DNA of 64,000 nt from positions 4,030,001 to 4,094,000 of the forward strand of contig NC_063019.1 of the NCBI RefSeq assembly GCF_020509005.1, written 5' to 3'. Shown piece after piece: positions 1-12,022 of the stretch (position 1 is the first letter of the stretch; every line of letters starts with the position of its first letter). Under the pieces are notes generated by a model. The model did no database searches and was not told the DNA's origin. It saw only the letters and a list, made by a program, of their open reading frames with translations. The stretch is from Fulvia fulva. Lineage: Eukaryota; Ascomycota; Dothideomycetes; Mycosphaerellales; Mycosphaerellaceae. The position numbers and the translations under genes are program-made.

Positions 1-1665
1 GCCTTCAATGCGAATCTTGTTGTTCGCTCCCGTAGCCAGAAGGAGAGTGACAGCTGCCATCTCATTCGCGTCCGCGTAGTGGCGCCAAGCTTTATCGTTC
101 TTGAAGTCTTGACAAAGAATCTCGAAGGTACCATGTGCAAGCTTGAAGTCGCGCAGCATGATGGCGTAATCTGCCAGCTTTCGCATTACTGCTTCAGGAG
201 CGTCTGGTCGATAGAAACCCTGCAAGCTATCGTAATTGCTTCCCGGAGCGCCCAGTGACGGTACTGACGAGGTACGGGCGCCAAATCCGGTGGTGAAGCG
301 TTTTGACAGCGACATGAACCTGCCACTCAAGCCACGCCGCCGTGAGGCCACTTGATCGTTCCAGGTAGCAGAAGCGCGCTCCATGGAAGGAATGATCGAC
401 TGCGTGACCATTTCTCGCACGAAAGCTCGCACTGCTGTCGCATCCGACTCGAAAATGTAGGGTGTGGGGTCTTCTTCATCGTCGTTCGTCTCGCGGCGCA
501 CTATCTCCGACAGCTCCTCGGCAGCAGCAGTCCACTCGCAGTGCTGCAGCTTGACACTATCGTCGTCCGAGGGTACACATTGGGTACTGCGTAATCGCAA
601 AAGATGACAATGTAAGCCAAAATGCCGCTTCATCTGATCGTATAACGCCATTGACTTCGTGATGTCGTCGTAATCCTCATCATGTATCAGAACGTAGTAG
701 CGTAGGTATTCGTTATGCACCCACAGCGGCAGCCGGTGCTCGCCAGTGTTTGAAGAATCGTACAAATTGCGCAGCTCTTCTATCGGCGATGCTGAGCGGG
801 AAGAGATGGCGATGACGGCGGCCACGGGATGTGCAAAAGTCTCAGAAGGCACCATGGGCAGGCCAGACAGCAGTCGTCGCATGTAGAGGTTGTAGAACGG
901 TGAGATGGCATTGGGATCCGCAAGGTCGCCATCTTTGGCTGAGATGTAGTCTGCCACAGGTCCTGAGTGTTCTTCGGCGAATGTAAGATGTCTCTCCACC
1001 AGCTCTTCCACTTGTGGCACGTCTCCTCCAGTCCGTAGTCTCGCTGGTTTAAACTCCAGCAGAGATGGCCGCTGCCTGTTCCCCGTCGAGTCTATGCTCC
1101 TTCGATCTGCCACTCTAGGACTTTCCAGCCCATCTTTCACACCCGTAAATCGTACCGCAAAGTCCTCATATGACCGACTGACTCCAGTGCTATCGCGGAT
1201 TGTAACCTTGCCCGATACTCGCTCACCAAAAGGCCGCAGCAAGTCTAGCAAGCCTCCGTTGATTCCTTTGTGCCTGACCAACTCATCCGTATCTTGCGAT
1301 GCGAGTACCGACACATGTGGGGAGAATGCGCGCAGGATGACATCTCGTGTGTGGTTGTTGGCAAGCGAGCCGGATGGTGCTGGCGATGGCGATCTTACAG
1401 CCGCCGTGCCGCCAGGCGAGAAGACGGAGCCATTCCTCGTCACCGCCGTGGGTGTTGTAGTGCCCGATGCGCCTGGTGACCCCGGGCCTGTAGGCAAGGC
1501 CGTCGTCGAGGAGAACAAGTTCGAGAGGGAGGCATTGGAGCGACGGTACGGCAGCTGCGATATCGAGGACAGCGGCAACTTGCCAAATCGCCTCTTTTGC
1601 ACAGATATGGCTGGCTCGGAATCAGACTCGTGCGGCGACTGGGGAGGCTCATCCAGCGGTGGCAT
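1..1665 (-). CDS. trs85: TRAPPIII subunit Trs85 (TRAPPC8), 5' part
   Basis: Trs85/Gsg1 is the subunit that distinguishes TRAPPIII, the Rab1/Ypt1 exchange factor acting in autophagy and early secretory traffic. The frame is open without introns from the ATG at 1665 to the window edge (555 codons), so the C-terminal part lies outside. The translation starts MPPLDEPPQSPHESDSEP. It continues with a Ser/Pro-rich stretch, a 'AFSPHVSVLASQDTDEL' block typical of the start of the Trs85 domain, then 'ISPFYNLYMRRLL' and 'LPLWVHNEYLRYYVLIHDE', and near the edge 'LSGRFMSLSKRF' followed by a helical-repeat-like region. Identification rests on recognising these conserved blocks of the Trs85 family. An upstream ATG near 1728 is out of frame, which favours 1665. 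It is divergently transcribed from the neighbouring CCA-adding-enzyme gene. Confidence 0.85.
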   Translation of the reverse strand, partial: MPPLDEPPQSPHESDSEPAISVQKRRFGKLPLSSISQLPYRRSNASLSNLFSSTTALPTGPGSPGASGTTTPTAVTRNGSVFSPGGTAAVRSPSPAPSGSLANNHTRDVILRAFSPHVSVLASQDTDELVRHKGINGGLLDLLRPFGERVSGKVTIRDSTGVSRSYEDFAVRFTGVKDGLESPRVADRRSIDSTGNRQRPSLLEFKPARLRTGGDVPQVEELVERHLTFAEEHSGPVADYISAKDGDLADPNAISPFYNLYMRRLLSGLPMVPSETFAHPVAAVIAISSRSASPIEELRNLYDSSNTGEHRLPLWVHNEYLRYYVLIHDEDYDDITKSMALYDQMKRHFGLHCHLLRLRSTQCVPSDDDSVKLQHCEWTAAAEELSEIVRRETNDDEEDPTPYIFESDATAVRAFVREMVTQSIIPSMERASATWNDQVASRRRGLSGRFMSLSKRFTTGFGARTSSVPSLGAPGSNYDSLQGFYRPDAPEAVMRKLADYAIMLRDFKLAHGTFEILCQDFKNDKAWRHYADANEMAAVTLLLATGANNKIRIEG

Positions 1666-2079
1666 TAGCGGAGGAGCCTGCTATTCGGCGGAAGGGCGTC
1701 GTCGGTGCTGCTATCGGGGTCATGAGCGGAGTGTGGGCGTGACGCGGTTGTGCGGGCGGAGGACTACTGGTAATGGTTCATGCAATGCACGGCAAAGGAG
1801 ACGCTGGTGCTGCTGCAGTGCTGCTGTCCTTCGGCGTCGAGTCCGCTGACATGGATGGATAGAAGTAACATCGTGGCAGGCTGGCAGCTCCACCAAAAAG
1901 TGCCGAGACTTGTGTCCGGGACATACAAACACTTCCAGCAACGTAACCACAAACACAGCAATAAACAGCGTTCATCGGCACAAGACACATCCTCCTCGCC
2001 AGTAATTGATTCATGTGATCGGGACGTCAGTGCTGGACTGAGCAGCCAATTCATGACCAACCACCACATTGCTCAGTGA
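1666..2079. promoter_or_regulatory. Divergent intergenic promoter region, trs85 / cca1
   Basis: These 414 bp separate two genes that point away from each other, so both promoters must lie here. I see no convincing TATA box or longer conserved motif. Several short frames cross the region but none resembles a protein. Confidence 0.5.
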
Positions 2080-5063
2080 ATGCTACCAACTCATCAAAAG
2101 TTGACTCACTTGGCCGGAAGATCCATCAAAAGCGCTTCACTTCTGTGCTTACGACCTCGAGTGGCTGCCACAACACTTCGATGCAGCAACAAATCTTGCA
2201 TGTCTCCGGCTCGACCAGTCACGACATCACCTGAAGGCACCAAGCGACGCAGACCCAATAGCCCAACGCCGCCAAGAAAGCGAGCATTCTCCAACATGGC
2301 GCCTATGCTGATCCAAGAAGTTGAGGACGACACACCTCGCAAGAAGATCGAAATGACTCCCGCAGAGGCCACATTCAGAAGACTGCTTCTCGACACTGCA
2401 CAGCACATCCAGGAAAATCCTTCGTCGAGCAACGCCGAAAGCCAAGTACCACTTCCGCCTGAGTTGGAGAAGGAGCCACTGGTACTGCGCTTTACTGGAG
2501 GATGGGTCCGCGATAAGCTACTGGGTGTGCAGAGTCATGACATCGATGTCGCGATCAATAAGATGACTGGCTTCCAATTCGCCCTGAGGATGAAGGAGTA
2601 TCTGGAGCTGCCTGGCAATCTTGAAAAGTATGGTCTCGAGTCGATTGCTGCCAACGAAAAGCAGAGCGCAAAGGCTGGTATCACCGACAAGTCCAAGACT
2701 GTCGGTGGCCTGCACAAGATCGAGGCCAACCCGGAGAAGTCGAAGCATTTGGAGACTACGACTGTGAAGATTCTTGGCATGGACATCGACTTCGTCAACT
2801 TGCGCAAGGAGACCTACTCAGATGATAGTCGGAATCCGCAGATGGAGTTTGGTACGCCCCAAGAAGATGCTTTGCGCCGGGATGCTACTGTGAACGCCAT
2901 GTTCTACAACATCAACACCGAAGAGATCGAAGATTTCACGGGTCAAGGACACGATGACATGCGGGACAAGATCATCAGAACGCCACTTGAGCCATATCAG
3001 ACCTTCAAGGACGATCCACTTCGTGTGTTGAGACTCATTCGATTCGCGAGCAGACTTGGGTACACTATCGATGCGAATGCGCTAGGAGCCATGAGAAATG
3101 CCGATATCAAGGACGCACTGCGAAGGAAGATCAGCAGAGAGCGTGTCGGTGTCGAGATGGAGAAGTCGTTACAGGGTCCAGATCCGCATGAAGCACTTAG
3201 ACTGGTATTCGAGCTGGATCTCTACGACACAATCTTCTCCGATCCCGCCGTCGCAAACAACGAGCACTACTCACCAGACACGGATGGATGGAAAGTACTG
3301 ATCGACACGGTTGAGGACTTCACTTCTGGCGGCGTCATACAGGACAACCTGATGCGCGACAAGGACGAGCAGTATCTTGCTTGGGTACTTGCTGCTCTGG
3401 TACCTTACCGAGATGCACCTGAACCACAATCACCAGAGCCTAATCGCAAAGCGCCGCCACCAATCCCGGCCAACGTCGCTCGTGAAGGCATCAAGGCACC
3501 CAACAAGATCTGTGACGTGGTTGGCGCTGCTGTCCGGAATCAGAACGAGATCTCAACTCTAGTCGACAGACTGCATGAGAAGAAGCGAAGACCAGACAAG
3601 AAGATCGAGGGCGAGGACCCAGCTGCTCGAGATGTGCTTGGTATGGCCATCCGACGATGGGGCGCGAGTTGGCGCAGTCAGCTGGTATATGCACTACTGG
3701 CGGACGTCGCGAACAGCCGCGAGCAGGTCGAAGGTATGTCGCATACCTATCAGAGTGCGAACGTTACTGACATTTCCCAGTTATCGAGCGCATATACGCT
3801 GCTTTCATTGAGCACATCCGCAGCCTCGAAATCCTTGAAGTCTGCACCTTGAAGCCTCTACTCGATGGCAAGCAGCTCGCAAAAGCCATTGGCACACCAC
3901 CAGGTCCCTGGATGAAGGATGCTCTCGATGTAGTGATGGCATGGCAACTCCGAAACCCTGGCGTCAGCGACCCGGCGCAAGCCATAGAGGAGGTCAAGAC
4001 CCACCAAGCGAATGGTGAGCTTACCACCGACCTTATACGGCACTTCCTGAAGCTGACGATCCGTCCTCTGTTCATCAAGGCCAGCCCATCTAGTGTCACC
4101 CAACAAGGCCGGAAGGTAGCTGCACCCGCCTTACCGAAGAAGATGACCATGGAGTCGATGGACGATGCCGCAACGAAGCCATGGAAGAGCTCGAGGGATG
4201 CTTACGCATTAGATATCCTCGACTGGGCCGTGCGCAGTCTCGACAAGCGAAGTATTGAGGAAATGTGGCCCCTCGTCGTGCCACCAATCCTGACCCTCCT
4301 CGACGACTGGGAGACCAAGTATAAGACCATCGGCACGGACCTCCTTCACCGCCTCCTCCATACCACGCCGCCCTCACTTCTCAGCCGCACCGGTCTCGGC
4401 GAGGTCTTTGAAGAAGCCCTCATGCCGTGTTTGACATACCTCCCCGACCTCACTCCAGAACCCGAAGCGATCCCCATCCTTGCAGCGACATATCCATGCC
4501 TCCTCACCTTAGCCGAAGATCGCTTCCCTCTCGATCCTACGCAGCCTCTAGGAACTAATCACCACAACCGTGTCAAGTTCCTTGATACCGTCATCCGCAG
4601 GGGTATCATATACGGATACACCCACTGTTCCAACCATCCCAAGATTGTAACGCTGCTGTTTGAGCATCTCGCAGATTACCTAGATGCGCTCGGAATCGAT
4701 TGCGTCAAACATATCAAGTACATCCTACCAATGATGACAGAAACACTGGGCCATCGGCTTGGTAGTGTGGATATGAAGATGTTGGGAAGTGCGGTGGGAG
4801 CGGTGCAGGCGTTGATTCGAAATGCGTGGCCGAGGATGTTGGTGCATCGCGGTGAAGTGTTGAAGGGGTTGTGTTTCTGCTGGATCTACCTCTCCGATCA
4901 GAGTGGAGAGGGAGTGGAAGCCCTGAGAGAGGAGATGAAGAAGACTGTCGAACTCCTAGTCGCTGCGGTCGAGAAAGAGCACGATCTGAAACCTGATCTC
5001 GAAACTCTAGTCAACGCCGACGTCAAGCTAAAAGGTCTCTTCGCAGTCTTGTCAACGCAGTAG
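2080..5063 (+). CDS. cca1: CCA-adding tRNA nucleotidyltransferase fused in frame to a Tti2-like domain
   Basis: The first part is a class II CCA-adding enzyme, which adds CCA to tRNA 3' ends in nucleus/cytosol and mitochondria. Residues 1-50 are Arg/Ser-rich and presequence-like. Further methionines at 41 and 73 could give non-mitochondrial forms, as in yeast Cca1. Visible motifs are GGWVRD (140-145), the metal-binding DID (154-156), RRDATVNAMFYN (266-277), DDPLRVLRLIRFASRLGY (311-328) and ISRERVGVEMEKS (351-363). One 47-nt intron (3734-3780, GTATGT..CAG) links the exons. Exon 2 carries the usual Cca1 C-terminus (PGPWMKDAL..MAWQLRNP) and then, with no stop, IRPLF..VTQQGRK and helical repeats of the Tti2 (TELO2-interacting protein 2) type up to 5063. 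Tti2 belongs to the TTT complex that matures PIKK kinases. The predicted product is 978 aa, far longer than Cca1 (about 550). I am sure of both domains and less sure that one polypeptide is made. Confidence 0.85.
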
Positions 5064-5137
5064 CTACCTTCATCCCAACAGCAACATGACTTCATCCCCA
5101 CATGTCCAACAATACATGTACACAACAGAACTACATG

Positions 5138-6252
5138 TCAGCTTCCCCCCGGCAGCCCCATAGCAAAAACTCTCCCCCCATCACTCCACCGATCCAAAAC
5201 ATCAAACGCCTGCAAATTACTCACATCACAATCCCCCCCATCACCCCTACACCCCAGCTCAGCTTCGAGTACATCCCCCACGTCCGGCCGCATCATGCGG
5301 ATTGTGTCGGCGACTTCGTGGCAGGATTTGGAATTGCTGGGTGCCGGGATGCAGGAGGAGTGGTTGCGGACGCCGCCGCATGAGCCCGTGCCAATCTGTA
5401 TGTAGGTGGGGTCTTCGGGGAGTGCGTAGATTGGCCTGGTCTGGGGCTGGATGTTCATAGTGAAGTTCGTGTTCATGTGCGTGTTCAGAGGCTGCTGCTG
5501 TTCTCCGAGGAGTTGGGCCATGCCCATGGCGTGGATTCTGCTGCCGTCGGACCAGCGGTTGAGTTCTTCGAAGGCGGGGGGGTCTAGTTGTTCTTCTTGC
5601 TGCTGCTGCGGTGGTGTAGGTTTTAGTGATGGCCTTGGTTGGAGAAGCGGTTGTTGGTGGTGTTGTTGTTGCTGGCGTACGATCTGGTTGAGACCAGTGG
5701 CGTGGGCGTGGACTCTGCTGCTGCCGTCTGCCCATCGGCTTGAGGCCTCGAAATCCGGTGAGTCTAAGCTGCGCTGTGGCGTGACATCGCTGGATGCCGT
5801 CGACCTAGCTTGGATAGCGACATTCGGTGATAACCTCGCCCCCTCAGTACTCGTGCTCGACACAGTCGATGCCGCCCCACCACCACAAGCCCTCCTCGAA
5901 CTCAACATGCCCTCCAACGTCCTCGCCGCACCAGGATTCTGACTATTCCGATCAACATCCGCATCACTCACCCCCAGCGCCTTCAACATAGCCCGCAATC
6001 TCTTATTATCAGCCAGAACCAACTTTGCCGCGGCTTGAATTTCCGCATTGGCCTCGACGCCGACACGCTCGCAGTTTTGGTACTTCGTCTCCAGCTCGCT
6101 GAGGTATTCCTTCCGCCGGGCGCGAGAGCGGCGTTGGTTGTCGCGTACGCGGGCGAGGTTGGCATTTTTCTGGGAGGGTGGGGGGGTTAGATTGGGTGTA
6201 GTTTGTTGTTTGTGAGATGGGAGGGGGGACGTACTGATGATGTGTCGGACAT
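5138..6252 (-). CDS. bZIP transcription factor
   Basis: This is a fungal bZIP DNA-binding protein, expected to act in the nucleus as a dimer. I start it at the ATG at 6252 because exon 1 (MSDTSS, 6235-6252) followed by a 65-nt intron (6170-6234, GTACGT..CAG) joins the basic region at the usual place near the N-terminus. An alternative unspliced frame from 6289 reads through the intron. The basic region RVRDNQRRSRARRKEYL has the N-x7-R signature (Asn17, Arg25) and is followed by a zipper-like heptad stretch to about residue 70. The middle is rich in Gln, Ser and Pro, with Q-runs around 210-230. The C-terminal Cys-containing segment (SCIPAPSNSKSCHEVADTIR) resembles that of other 'DNQRRSRARRKEY' factors. 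Predicted length is 349 aa. The target genes cannot be told from sequence. Confidence 0.85.
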
Positions 6253-6900
6253 TGTGGCGAATGAATGCTTCAGTGCGATCTCCTTGCAATCTTCAAAGAC
6301 GGTGTACAGTATTATCTGCCCAGCCGCGCCCAGAACTGAAGCAACTTCCTTTCAACAAGGATAATGATACAAGACTTCTACGCCAAGCAGACTGTTGGCA
6401 AAGCCGCCCGCGAGCGAGGTGAAGTGAAGTCGCGAAGACCCTCGGCGGGATTCTCGGTTCAAAGGCTCCTGCTCCTGCCTCTCGCCACCACGCCAGGTCA
6501 GGACCGAGGCGCAGCAAAAGTCTCTCGATTTCGACTTCACTTGCTGTCTTGCACGTATTCATGATTCTCTGCACCGAATCATCCTTGGTCAGTGGCGCTG
6601 CGAGAGCCCCCGGATCTACACTGCACGCTGACATCTCCGACGCCCTCGTGGTCGCCCTCTTCGTGGCGTCATGCAGCCGGTAGCTAGCTTTGCGAGCAGT
6701 AGAAGCCAATCATGATCATCTCATCAATGATGAGGTCTGTCCACGCAGGTTCATGGTATGAGACTCTGGACATAATTCACATTCGTATGTTCTCGCGCGA
6801 GAGATCAGGGTATCTACATCTGCACATTTCCATTTCGTGTCCGCATAATATCCCACCCAGCGCCCAAGATAATTCGTTTCTCGCATCCCTCAGTAAATGA
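6253..6900. other. Intergenic, bZIP 5' flank
   Basis: These 648 bp lie between the bZIP start and the 3' end of the next gene on the same strand, so they hold the bZIP promoter and the terminator of the upstream gene. A 138-codon open frame crosses on the minus strand but has low-complexity, arginine-rich composition and no recognisable domain. Confidence 0.5.
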
Positions 6901-9896
6901 TCATCTGTACCATTCATCCTCATTATATGCAGTCGCCGACATGTTATATGCATTCATACTATTCAGCCAATTCGCCATGCCCGTCCCATCGGGAGCAGGG
7001 GCGTTGGTGTTCGAAGTGTAGACGCCATTGCTAGTTGGTGGCATGGTCATTGCTCTATTGTGCATCGGCTGTGATATGTTGATACCTGCCACCGGACCTG
7101 CAGTGACGGGCATGTGCATCGCAGAACTGCTGGCCACTGGGCTCGTCCATGTGTTGGGGTCCATGTTGATAGAGTCCCAATTCTCGAAGCCAGTGGCGAG
7201 TTGTGCTTGATCTCGATAAGCCCAGTCTGAGCTGTCGCGGATGAGCTGCTCCACTCCGCCGAACATGTCGCTTGGACTGCCACCCGCTCGTGTGTGCGAG
7301 CTGTCTGCGCTTTGCCAGCGTAGAGAGGCTGCAGGCTTGTTTGTAGCAGACGGGCACTGCTGTGGTTGCATCCCGCTGGCATTTTGCGGCGGAGGTTTGT
7401 AGTTCGCGCCGTGGCTGGCTGCTGCAGCACTCGCGTGGTTGGCCGGCAGTGTTGGCTTTGGTATTGTCGCTGTCCCAAAGTAGTGTCCTGCATGCTGGCC
7501 ACTAGGATATGTTTGCCATGGCTGCGGCTGCATTGATGACGGGCTCATTGGATACGACGGACGCCTCTGAGCTGCTGGAGAGGATACTTCACCAATATAT
7601 GACCCAAACTTGACATCCGTCCTAGCCAGCACTGAAGAAGCCTCTTCTGGTAGCTCGACTTTCCATTTGTTGGCCAGTACGCTCAGTATCGCGAGAGTCC
7701 TACGGGCACACAGCCACCCCTCGGCAATCTCCTCAAGGTGCTTGATACCGTGGACAATGTCACGCTTCGCATTCTTCTCCGGCAGATTCAGCAGGTGTAT
7801 CGTACATGCTGAGTGAGTGATATAGACAGCAATGTTAGGTATTTGTCGTAGACCGTGAGATCGTTTGTACAGTCGCATTAGCTTCGAGATCATCGCAGCA
7901 GCCTGAGTGCAAAGCTTCCTTGGACTGACGTTCGGCGGTAGTGGTGAGGTCGTTTGCGTGTATTTCAAGAACGGCCTGAACAGGTGTATGAAAAGCAACT
8001 GAAAGAACATGCTGCTTGCACGTTAGCTCTGAAGCTGTATTTGGGATGTGGACCACATACTGCATGACAAGGACTGCTGCGAGGCCGCCTTCTTTAGGCT
8101 CGAACTCCTTCGGCAGGTCACGTCGCCAAGCTTCCAGTCGGGTGTGGATGGCAGAGAGCTTTTTGAGTTCCGCGGCTTTGCCCTTTGTCTTCTCCATATC
8201 GGATGGGTTGTAGAAGTACTTCATCAGATCGTTGCTGATCTCGCAAAGTTTCGCAATCTGTAACGCCACAGCGCGAGTCCTTGCTGGCTGCGCGTGCGCA
8301 GTCGTGAATCCCGAATCTGTATAGGGCGCCCATTGCGCAGAGTCCTCGTCGGGATAGACGTCGTACTTTGTCGCAGTGACCAGCGAAGAAGGTAGCTGTG
8401 GCAGTCGTCCCATGTAATTGGACCAGCACTTGTCAAATAGATAGCAACCCCAGAATGTGATTTTCCTCACGTCATCTTCGTTCTCGTCCCCGCTGACATA
8501 CTTGTTGGATGTGAGCTGGCTGGAGTCCAAGTTCAGGCCCATGTCGCAAGCCATGCGGAAGGACATGCCGCTATAGACCCAGCCTTTCGCTTCTCTGCCG
8601 CAACCTGCTTCGCGCACTGACATCAGTGCCATCGCTTGAACAGTTGTCAGATGGGGTCTCTCGTGCTCATCATTCTCCATGATCAGACGCTTGGCTTCGC
8701 GGAAAAAGTGGTCGCCGGCCGTGCTAGAATCGTCAGGGTTGTCCCGTGCGCCAGTGTGGGATGTGAAGTGGCAGCCAAGCGCCAGCATAGCGTTGACTAA
8801 AAGAGGAGTGCAGTAGTGAGTCTTCCTTCGAGTATGAGGCGGCGGCCTGCCAAGACTGAAGTCCCGATAGAAGAGGTCTTTCGAAAGTGTGGTAAAGAAG
8901 CTGTAGTGCCAGGTGAAGTACATATTGAGAAGATGGAGAACCAGCTCCGGGTCGTTGGTAACGTGGGTCCATGAGGTGATAGGACTTTCTTGTTGAAGAT
9001 AATCATCTGCGTTCGAGTAGTCGACCTCTTCCTGCTGAGCCAAGTGGATTAGGTTAGAGGTGCCTCCGATGTAACGCACGGAGCCATCGTCCAGGCGCAA
9101 GTCTCCCATCTTGCCGTACAGGTTCTTCTCGAACATTGGCATAGGTGCCTCTGGCTCTTCGTATATGGGTGATGGCTCTTCGTCATCGTTGTCTTGGTCT
9201 TCCCCATTCTCTTTCGCCATGATCCTATCTGCCACGGCATCAAGGCTTTCACACGTTCTGATCTCCCTGATGAGAGCTGGAACTTCATTCTCTGCGTAGT
9301 TCAGGATGGCGTGGATCAAAGTCTGGAGGGTCGAACTGCGCGTCTTGAGACTGTCGAGGGCGTTCTTGTAGACGCCTTTCCGCCGGTGGTCGGAGTTCGG
9401 GTCGTAGATGCAGTCGGTACCATAGACTTGGCTGCACGCCGCACAGGCTGGCGTGTTGCCATCGCACTTGCTCTTGCGCTTCCTACGTGCCAAGACATGT
9501 TAGCCATTGCGTCGGTAGGAAGTACGTAACACGAAGGCACCCCGGTAGCAGCACGATGCAGTACATGTACAGTGTGCGGGCAATGCGCACGTCGATCGAG
9601 ATGTGCGTGTGGTGCCAACGGCAGAGGCAGGCGCATTGTGGTGTTGCTTACCGACATGCTACGCACGCAGTGCTCACACACCGCCGCTTGGCATTGTCCT
9701 CCTCTTCAGTCAGGTTCTTGCGCCTGCTGCGCTGTTTCGGCTTTCGGGCGGCAGTGGTGGCAGTGGCAGTGGCAGCGTCTGCGGTGGTGCGCGTGGGCGT
9801 ATGGGAGGAGATGCCGTTAGAGGAGGCCTTCGCAAAATCAAGCTGTTTGACGTCTGCAGGCACTGCGTCCCCGGCCGTGGCAGATTTCATGGCCAA
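6901..9896 (-). CDS. Zn(II)2Cys6 fungal-specific transcription factor
   Basis: This is a binuclear zinc-cluster regulator, nuclear by family. Exons are 9652-9896, 8061-9482 and 6901-8011, with introns of 169 nt (GTAAGC..TAG) and 49 nt (GTATGT..CAG), giving 925 aa. The first intron splits the zinc cluster. Once joined, the six cysteines fall at 78, 81, 88, 95, 98 and 106 in the spacing C-x2-C-x6-C-x6-C-x2-C-x7-C. A short linker and coiled-coil-like segment (KNALDSLKTRSSTLQTLI) follow. Next comes the fungal-specific regulatory domain (roughly 230-600) with HYSFFTTLSKDLFYRDF, TPLLVNAMLALGCHF and GMSFRMACDMGLNLD. The C-terminal 250 residues are rich in Gln, Ala, Ser and Pro. The layout is that of proteins often annotated as NirA/xylanolytic-type activators, but I cannot assign a pathway, so no symbol is given. 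Confidence 0.9.
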
Positions 9897-10978
9897 GCGA
9901 ACGACGCATCAACAAATCCGATTTAGCCCTGCTGCAGTGATCAGGCAATTCTCATAGCATTCTCCCGCCTCTCCTCGGAGATGCTCAATCCTGAGGCTGC
10001 CCGCGGCTCAGACCGAATGTGTCCTACGCTCTACAGCTCCAATTCGACGGATCCGCTGTCCCGACAGCTACACCATGCCGCCGATCGCATGCAGGAGACA
10101 GAATGAAGTGAATGTGCTGTTGAGAGGGCATATCGTCCATGCCGACCACAAGCAAGTCATGTTCCCAGCTGGAACGGCTGCCCTCTTCAGCCAAGATGCG
10201 ACAGCGCCCGCAGTGAAAAGGCGAGAGGAGATTGGGTGGAGTTGGCTCCGCCGTACCCATCGATACGCCTGTGATAAGCAAGACGCATCTGATGGGCTCT
10301 GTACACATCCACTATCGACAATACTATCGACCATCACTCGGCGACGGGAGATAAGAAGCATCGAAATCAGGGTGGCGACGCCAGCCTGCAAACTTCATCC
10401 TCCGACTCATCACCATGCTCAATCTTTGGCCGCAAGGACTTGATGATCGACGGCTTGACTATCCATCCATTGATGCTGACCGAAGAGCTTCATCATCCAT
10501 GCACTTGCGCTACAAACAACAGGGAGTACCATGGTTGTCTCACAGTCGGCAACACACGTTCCCGAAGCAGATGCAGCGGCCAGCTTATGATTGACCTGCA
10601 ACGTCCGAGTAAGAGCGTTGACCAGATATGGTACAATGAGCGGGTCTTTGCTCGTATGGGGTCGTCCATCATGCACCACATGTCATGACCAAACATCCTG
10701 GGGCCAAAGGTCAGCAAGTGGGAGGTAGGGCAGATCTGGTCCTGATCCGACGGGAGGTCATCCTGGAAGTATGACCAGGAACGACCCGTCCGGCCAAAGG
10801 TAAATGATACCGGTACAATGCCACTGCTCCATCGGCTCTTCCTCTGCCAGCGAAGCGTCGCACGTCGTTCGTCGCACAGCGCCCAGAAGGAAGTGCTACA
10901 AAAGCTGGCGGATCGTTTCTGACATGTTTACGTTTCTCTCCACACAACTCACAACGAAGCTAAGATCGAACAGACACC
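9897..10978. other. Intergenic, no gene seen
   Basis: About 1.08 kb lies between two divergently transcribed genes and presumably contains both promoters. Short frames on both strands have no recognisable motifs. I see no repeat or RNA gene. Confidence 0.5.
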
Positions 10979-11977
10979 ATGCCACACTCCACAGATCCTC
11001 CCCCCGGCGTCATCAAGGCTGAGGTCAACTATTTCTTGGAACCTCCAGCTGGCGAGCCATATCCGATCATCTATCCAGGACTTGTCGGCAGCAGACGTCG
11101 GAAGTGGGATGTTCGTTCTGTAGAGGTCAATGACTTACGTGGGCGTGAAAATGAGTTCGAAGTCGACACGAACGGATTTCAGGTCGTGGCGTTTGCCACT
11201 AAGGAGAAGGAGTACGATGATGATGATAGAATCAAGCAGGAAGTCTACCCAGAGGCTGAGGAGCTGATCAAAAAGACGTGAGCTCACCCCGTGAGCCGGC
11301 CATGCAACCACAACTGACCTGTTGCACAGAACTGGAGCCACCAGGGTTCACATCGTCAACCACATCTGTCGCCGTTATTCGACCCAAACAGCAATGGACA
11401 CTATCAAAGACCTCCCAGATGACGCCGAAATCACCCTGCAACATCCCGCAATGGCTGCTCACGTCGGTAAGAACAGCGTCCAAACTCCCAGCTATCGCAT
11501 CGCTGACCATTGTACCTTCCAGACCAGTCCTACACAGGCGCCCAATGGCTCCTCGACTTTCAGACCGAACAGGGCAACATTACGCACAAGCCCAATACCC
11601 GCTGGGGAATAATCAACATCTGGCACCCACTCAAGCCTGTGAAGCGCGAACCACTCGCCGTATGCGATGCACGCAGTGTGGCTGATTCCGACTTGAAACC
11701 TGTCAAGATCCGGATGAAGAGACCTAAAGACGGAGTCATGTCAGAGTATGACACGGAGCTGTGGTACCCAGTCTACAAACCCGAGCACAAGTGGTACTGG
11801 CCGAAAGGCTTGACGCAGGACGAAGCTTTACTGATCAAATGCTTCGACTCGAAGCAGGATGGACGTGCGAGACGAGCTCCTCATACTGCGATTCAGACGC
11901 CAGAGGATGAAGGACCAGCCAGGGAGAGTATCGAGATTCGATGCATGGTCTTTTGGGAGGATGAGGAGGAGAAGTGA
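10979..11977 (+). CDS. CmcJ/NvfI/AsaB-family oxidoreductase
   Basis: Three exons (10979-11277, 11330-11466, 11523-11977) with introns of 52 and 56 nt give 296 aa. The conserved features of this family are present: an N-terminal strand pair (VNYFLEPP..EPYPI), a VHIVNHICRR block around 106-115, and the C-terminal signature RWGIINIWHPLKPVKREPLA (172-191) followed by VCDARSV. Family members are 2-oxoglutarate/Fe(II)-type or related oxygenases that often sit in secondary-metabolite clusters (AsaB, CmcJ, NvfI). The His-x-Asp pair that binds iron in true dioxygenases is not obvious here: the corresponding segment reads HVDQSYT only if the exon 2/exon 3 junction is taken as drawn. No biosynthetic core enzyme lies nearby, so a cluster role is not supported. 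Confidence 0.75.
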
Positions 11978-12022
11978 GTAAGTAGGCAGCGTGGCTAACT
12001 TAGGTTGATGATCGTGCATTGC

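Noticed and set aside
1094..1849. 251-codon plus-strand frame
   Set aside because: It is antisense to the conserved Trs85 coding sequence and has shadow-like composition.
5451..5942. 163-codon plus-strand frame rich in Cys and Trp
   Set aside because: Antisense of the Gln/Ser-rich part of the bZIP gene; the Cys/Trp runs are the complement of CAG/CCA repeats.
6293..6709. 138-codon minus-strand frame upstream of the bZIP gene
   Set aside because: Composition is low-complexity and arginine-rich, no domain is visible, and it lies where the bZIP 5' leader should be.
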